A DNA stretch of 64,000 nucleotides from Bacterioplanes sanyensis. Lineage in GTDB: Bacteria > Pseudomonadota > Gammaproteobacteria > Pseudomonadales > Oceanobacteraceae. The position numbers were made by a program, and so were the translations under genes. The DNA is taken from assembly GCF_014652515.1 (NCBI RefSeq), contig NZ_BMYY01000001.1, positions 180,822-244,821 of the forward strand, written 5' to 3'. Positions 60,272 to 64,000 of this stretch are shown here, piece by piece; the first letter of the stretch is position 1; each line of letters begins with the position of its first letter. The notes below the pieces were generated by a model that saw nothing but the letters and a program-made list of their open reading frames with translations, was not told where the DNA came from and did no database searches.

Positions 60272-60291
60272 TGTCCTGAATCAGGATACTA
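60269..60291 (+). repeat. Stop-embedded palindrome TAGTGTCCTGA-A-TCAGGATACTA, site 3
   Basis: The most complete copy: 11-base arms with one G/T mismatch around a central A. It begins on the TAG stop of the ABM gene and ends ACTAGCTAGC. Confidence 0.85.
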
Positions 60292-60360
60292 GCTAGCACT
60301 GATGGTGTGCGATGGTATGATGCAGCCGATTCATTTAGACCAAAAAATTCAGGTGCTACT

Positions 60361-60732
60361 ATGGCAAAAAGCTTCGAGGCTCAGGGGATTATCCATTCAA
60401 TAGACCAAACTCGAGAATATGGTCAGAACGGATTTACCAAACGCGAGTTTGTGATCAAACTCACCGGTGATGGCGAGAACCCAGATTACCCGAATTTTAT
60501 CGCATTGGAGTTGATTAAAGATAAGTGTGCTTTGATGGACGGTTTCCAGCCAGGTGATGAAATTCAAGTCACTTTTAATTTATCTGGCCGTTTGTGGAAT
60601 GCGCCAGGTAAACCAGAAAAATGTTTCACCAGCCTGCAAGCGTGGAAAGTGGAGCGTTTGTCCAGCGGTCCAGCCACTGGCTTTACGGATGACTTTGCCC
60701 CGCCAGCCTATGACGACGATGTGCCATTTTAA
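60361..60732 (+). CDS. DUF3127 OB-fold-like protein with SSB-type acidic tip
   Basis: 123 residues. DUF3127 core: FEAQGIIHSIDQTREYGQNG and FTKREFVIKLTGDGE (the KREFV motif), CALMDGFQPGDEIQVTFNLS and FTSLQAWKVERL. The fold is probably a small beta barrel like SSB. After a Pro/Ala linker the protein ends YDDDVPF, close to the DDDIPF tail with which SSB recruits repair proteins. Start at ATG 60361 with AGGTG upstream; the earlier start at 60307 has no site. Mostly known from Bacteroidetes; function untested. Confidence 0.82.
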   Translation: MAKSFEAQGIIHSIDQTREYGQNGFTKREFVIKLTGDGENPDYPNFIALELIKDKCALMDGFQPGDEIQVTFNLSGRLWNAPGKPEKCFTSLQAWKVERLSSGPATGFTDDFAPPAYDDDVPF

Positions 60733-60868
60733 TCGATAGCAGTGACGCGGCTCGGGCAGTTGATCACCACAGGCTGCCTCGCCATCCGCTTTAGTACCGC
60801 TAAATATACTAAGCTCTCCGCCGATACTATAAATCAACCTTTAAAATCGTCGGAATGAGCCATAATTT

Positions 60869-62833
60869 ATGTTGCTTCGCGATCGAATTCGTATAGCGAG
60901 CGCTGCCCTGTTGCTGGCGGCCACCGTCAGTATTTACTTTGTTACCAGTCAGGTCGCTCAGCCGAGGCTTTACCAGCAGGCTAGGGAAGGCGCTGAAAAT
61001 CGTGTGCAAGGTATGGTGGCGGAGGTTAACGCTGTGTTGGCTTCTGCTGGGGCACTCACCCGTAATATGGCATCACTGGCGCAGACGCTGCCGCTGGAGG
61101 AACAGCAGTTTAAGACACATATACGTGATCTTGTGCATCACTTTGGTGATGACAGCATTGCCGGTGGCGGTATTTGGCCGGAGCCAGGGCAGCTTATTCC
61201 TGGCCAGCAACGGGCATCATTGTTTTGGGCGCGCAGCGGTAGCGGGCTGTCATTGCTAGATGACTACAACGATCCGTCAGGCTCTGGCTATCACAATGAA
61301 AGCTGGTATGTCGTTGGCCGCAGCCTAAGTGACGGTCAATGCGCTTGGTCTGAGGTCTACTTTGACGCCGCCTCTGGTGTGGCGATGACGACCTGTACGG
61401 TAGCGATTCGTCGTGATAACCGTTTCTGGGGCGTGGCTACCATCGACCTCAGACTAGAGGGAATGTCGCAGCTGTTGGCCGATCAGAGCGCTGGCAGTGG
61501 CGGCGTTGCCGTGGCTTTGGACCAATCTGGGCGCATTATTGCCATGCCCGGTTTGCGCAATGACGAGTTGGCGGCACAGCCTTTGGACGATGTCGTTCGC
61601 TCAGATCGTTCGTTGCAACCATTGGCGGATGCACTGCGCCAAGGAGAAGGCGCGTATGAACTACCTGCTGGCGTGATAGAAGGAGATTCGTCACAGTTAG
61701 TGGTGGTCGATATGGAGCAGGGCTGGCGTTTAGGGCTGATTTTGCCCGATGGCGTTGCGCTGGCGACTCTGCGCCAAATTACTCTAGGGTTATATGCCGT
61801 ATTGGTGCCGTTAGTACTGATTTTTACTGCTGTTTTGGTCCTTTATGGTCGTCAGATCGTACGCTGGCTGGTAGAAACCAGACAACAGATTGAGGCATTG
61901 ACCCAAGGCCGCAGTACAGAACGACTGGCTATTTACCGCAATGATGAAATCGGTCAGTTGCGTGCTGCGGTTAATCAGTACGGTGATCATCTCAATAAGT
62001 TGTTAGATGAGCTGCGTGACGAATCCGTAGCCGTTAAAGACGGAGCGGAGGCATTGCAGGCCTTGAGTCAAACACTGACTCAACGAGCCCAGCAGCAGAC
62101 CGAGGAAAATCACACCTTGGCAACAGCCATTACTGAAATGTCCGCCAGTGCCCATGAAGTATCAGAAAATACAGTCGAAGCAGCGCAAACAGCGGAAGAT
62201 GCTGTAGCCCTAGTCGATAATGGCAGTGAGGTGGTGGGGCGCAATGCTGAAGCCATTAGTCAGTTAGCGGATGCTTTGGCTGACGCTGGTCAAGTGATCG
62301 ACAGACTGGCGGACGACACAGAGCGGGTTGGCACTGTTTTAGATGTGATTAAGGCCATTTCAGAGCAAACCAACTTACTGGCATTGAATGCCGCTATCGA
62401 AGCGGCGCGGGCAGGAGAGCAAGGTCGTGGTTTTGCGGTAGTGGCAGATGAAGTACGCACCTTGGCCCAACGCACTCAAGAGTCAGCCAGTGAAATTGAC
62501 ACCATGATCGCCAAGTTACAATCGGCAGCACGTCAAGGGGTGGATGTTATAACCCAGAGTCAAGAGTTATCGCAGCAATCGATTGAGCGCGCTAATAGTG
62601 CACGCGAACGCTTTGCTGACATTGTTAAGGCTTTTGATCAGATACGTGACCGCACTGGCTCCATTGCTACTGCCGCCGAAGAACAAGCTAGAGTAACTCA
62701 GGAAATTGATCAGCTGGCGGATCGCATTCGCCAAATCTCCGAGCAAAATGCGCAGGATGCTAGCCAATTGAATGGTATGAGCCAAAACTCAACGGCACTG
62801 GCCCAGCGCCTACATGACATTAGTCAAACTTAA
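60869..62833 (+). CDS. Methyl-accepting chemotaxis protein with Cache-type sensor
   Basis: 654 residues. TM1 at 9-29 ([20 protein letters not shown]), a periplasmic Cache-like sensor (about 35-310; [40 protein letters not shown]), TM2 at about 310-335 ([20 protein letters not shown]), HAMP, then the signalling coiled coil with hairpin tip [20 protein letters not shown] (about 500). The receptor lacks an obvious C-terminal CheR pentapeptide. It would report an extracellular small ligand to the flagellar or similar system. Upstream site is weak. Confidence 0.93.
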   Translation: MLLRDRIRIASAALLLAATVSIYFVTSQVAQPRLYQQAREGAENRVQGMVAEVNAVLASAGALTRNMASLAQTLPLEEQQFKTHIRDLVHHFGDDSIAGGGIWPEPGQLIPGQQRASLFWARSGSGLSLLDDYNDPSGSGYHNESWYVVGRSLSDGQCAWSEVYFDAASGVAMTTCTVAIRRDNRFWGVATIDLRLEGMSQLLADQSAGSGGVAVALDQSGRIIAMPGLRNDELAAQPLDDVVRSDRSLQPLADALRQGEGAYELPAGVIEGDSSQLVVVDMEQGWRLGLILPDGVALATLRQITLGLYAVLVPLVLIFTAVLVLYGRQIVRWLVETRQQIEALTQGRSTERLAIYRNDEIGQLRAAVNQYGDHLNKLLDELRDESVAVKDGAEALQALSQTLTQRAQQQTEENHTLATAITEMSASAHEVSENTVEAAQTAEDAVALVDNGSEVVGRNAEAISQLADALADAGQVIDRLADDTERVGTVLDVIKAISEQTNLLALNAAIEAARAGEQGRGFAVVADEVRTLAQRTQESASEIDTMIAKLQSAARQGVDVITQSQELSQQSIERANSARERFADIVKAFDQIRDRTGSIATAAEEQARVTQEIDQLADRIRQISEQNAQDASQLNGMSQNSTALAQRLHDISQT

Positions 62834-62912
62834 CGCCGGACAACCCACATCGCCGTCCTCTTAGGCAGATAAAAATGGGCTACCGTTAGTGCCTGTGTGT
62901 AGGGGGATTGCG

Positions 62913-63773
62913 ATGCTTAAACTTGATCAAGAGTACTTGGATGACCTGCAAAAAACTTTCTTTATTCCATCGCCGCCAGAGCTGCTGTTGCAAGCTCAGG
63001 CGCTGGTGCAAGCGCCCGATCCTGAGCTGAGTGCTTTAGCGGACCTGGTGGCCCGTGATCTGGGTTTATCATCAGCAATCCTGAAAACCATCAACTCAGC
63101 ACAGTTCGGCTTTGGGCGCGTCGTCAGTGATGTTAAACAAGCCGTTATGATGCTCGGTTTGGATGCCACGCTCGCTGTTCTGACGGCAGTGATGCTGAAG
63201 CAGTCCTTTAACGGCAAGTCGGCGATCAGCTTTGAGCGTCTGTGGGATGAATCCACTGAAGTAGCCGGCATTATGGTGTATCTGGGGAGGCGCATTAAGG
63301 ATGAAGTGCCGCAGGAGAATCTGTATACCACGGGGTTGTTTCACGATTGCGGTATTGCAGCGATGGCCATGCGCTATCACGACACGTATCTGGAATGTAT
63401 CCGTGCCGCCAATGCCGATGATGAGGTTTCGTTGGCGGTTTACGAAGATCAGTTTTACAACACCAGCCACCCCGTTGTGGGCTTTTTAATTGCAAATACG
63501 TGGAACCTTCCCACCGATATTTGTCACGTTATTCTAAATCATCACAACCTTGAGTATTTGTCTTACAACACAGACTACGAGGAAAACATGCTGTTAGCGG
63601 CACTGAAAATTGCCGATAACCTCTACCGACAGCTGACGTTGGCCAAAGATGATCATCAGTGGCAAACCCATCGGCAGCAGTACTTTGAGCAACTGGGAAT
63701 GATGGAGCATGATTACCTAGACATTCTCGAGGAGCTGATGGACGTAAGAGCGCGGTCAACGGAAGCCGAATAA
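62913..63773 (+). CDS. HDOD-domain protein
   Basis: 286 residues. HDOD domain: FFIPSPPELLLQAQALVQAP, LVARDLGLSSAILKTINSAQ, FGFGRVVSDVKQAVMMLGLD, TGLFHDCGIAAMAMRY (HD-like pair) and VILNHHNLEYL. HDOD proteins are HD-GYP relatives without clear hydrolase activity, often in signalling. Start ATG 62913 has AGGGGG upstream; the earlier frame to 62889 is not needed. 63774-64000 shows no further gene that I can support. Confidence 0.9.
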   Translation: MLKLDQEYLDDLQKTFFIPSPPELLLQAQALVQAPDPELSALADLVARDLGLSSAILKTINSAQFGFGRVVSDVKQAVMMLGLDATLAVLTAVMLKQSFNGKSAISFERLWDESTEVAGIMVYLGRRIKDEVPQENLYTTGLFHDCGIAAMAMRYHDTYLECIRAANADDEVSLAVYEDQFYNTSHPVVGFLIANTWNLPTDICHVILNHHNLEYLSYNTDYEENMLLAALKIADNLYRQLTLAKDDHQWQTHRQQYFEQLGMMEHDYLDILEELMDVRARSTEAE

Positions 63774-64000
63774 TTGTGGAGCTTTCCAACATGAGCTGGT
63801 GTTAGTGGTCGGAGGCCTCTGTGAGCCTTGCTTGGACAGAGCATGGCAACTGGGCTTGTTATAGGAGTTTCATCGCTTTGCATGCAAACCCAAGGCTGTA
63901 ACAGTTAGAAGCAAGTTGTAACGGTAAGTTTGAGCCACTTTTGGTAATGTGTCGCGTTTTCCGCTAGACCTAAGGAGTCTCTGCATCATTTGGTGCCCGC

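Noticed and set aside
63774-64000. Possible next gene at the right edge
   Set aside because: AAGGAG-like word near 63972 but no start codon with an open frame of useful length before the window ends.

Overview
The window looks like chromosome from a marine gammaproteobacterium of the Oceanospirillales/Pseudomonadales type. This is inferred from the mix of FadL, Tpm, KatG, RecJ, GreB, TtcA, the TIGR03545/TIGR03546 pair and a Pseudomonas-like cco/anr cluster; no 16S gene is present, so no genus is claimed. Most of the window is dense housekeeping DNA of moderate GC. It is broken by two accessory patches, at about 1-3.0 kb and 15.2-19.9 kb.

Left patch (1-3.0 kb): a REP-associated tyrosine transposase (RAYT) on the minus strand, the start of a second copy running off the left edge, and four to five copies of a repeat of about 65-80 bp. 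Next comes a small membrane-protein gene followed by a structure resembling an integron attC site, then a repeat of about 700 bp. An inverted copy of that repeat lies at 15.3-16.0 kb, so the pair brackets about 12.4 kb of ordinary genes. Both copies end at a GTT triplet just upstream of an orphan gene. Right patch (15.2-19.9 kb): orphan gene of unknown function, a remnant of an IS5-type element, REP-like hairpins, a 205-bp tandem duplication covering the 5' end of a second RAYT gene, and decayed GNAT and GFA genes.

Between the patches (3.0-15.0 kb): RsmB-like rRNA methyltransferase, AraC regulator divergent from a metal-dependent hydrolase, periplasmic binding protein, PhnA, VOC protein, Tpm, TrmO, FadL, tRNA-Ser(UGA), class III aminotransferase and a first ccoG paralogue whose stop codon lies in a 4 x 16-bp tandem repeat. 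From 20 to 48 kb: KatG, FolM/FolK, a ligE-recJ-DUF4124 operon, TIGR03546/TIGR03545, M16 protease, a signalling cluster (REC protein with degenerate GGDEF/EAL-like regions, excisionase-type HTH with a receiver-like domain lacking the phospho-Asp, hybrid kinase), acyltransferase, a two-domain lipoprotein, YecA-like protein, YgjP-like protease, AlkC-type glycosylase, polysaccharide deacetylase, DnaJ-like protein, GreB and TtcA.

From 48 to 57.7 kb lies a complete microaerobic respiration block on the minus strand: ccoNOQP, ccoG, ccoH, ccoI, ccoS, a TauE/SafE-like protein and the oxygen sensor Anr/Fnr. It encodes the cbb3 oxidase, its copper and assembly factors and its probable regulator. The last 6 kb carry an alpha/beta hydrolase, a 59-residue small protein, an SDR, an ABM-domain protein, a DUF3127 protein with an SSB-like acidic tail, a chemoreceptor and an HDOD protein.

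The least expected small-scale signal is a motif, TAGTRTYCTGA, whose first three bases are the stop codon of four unrelated genes.
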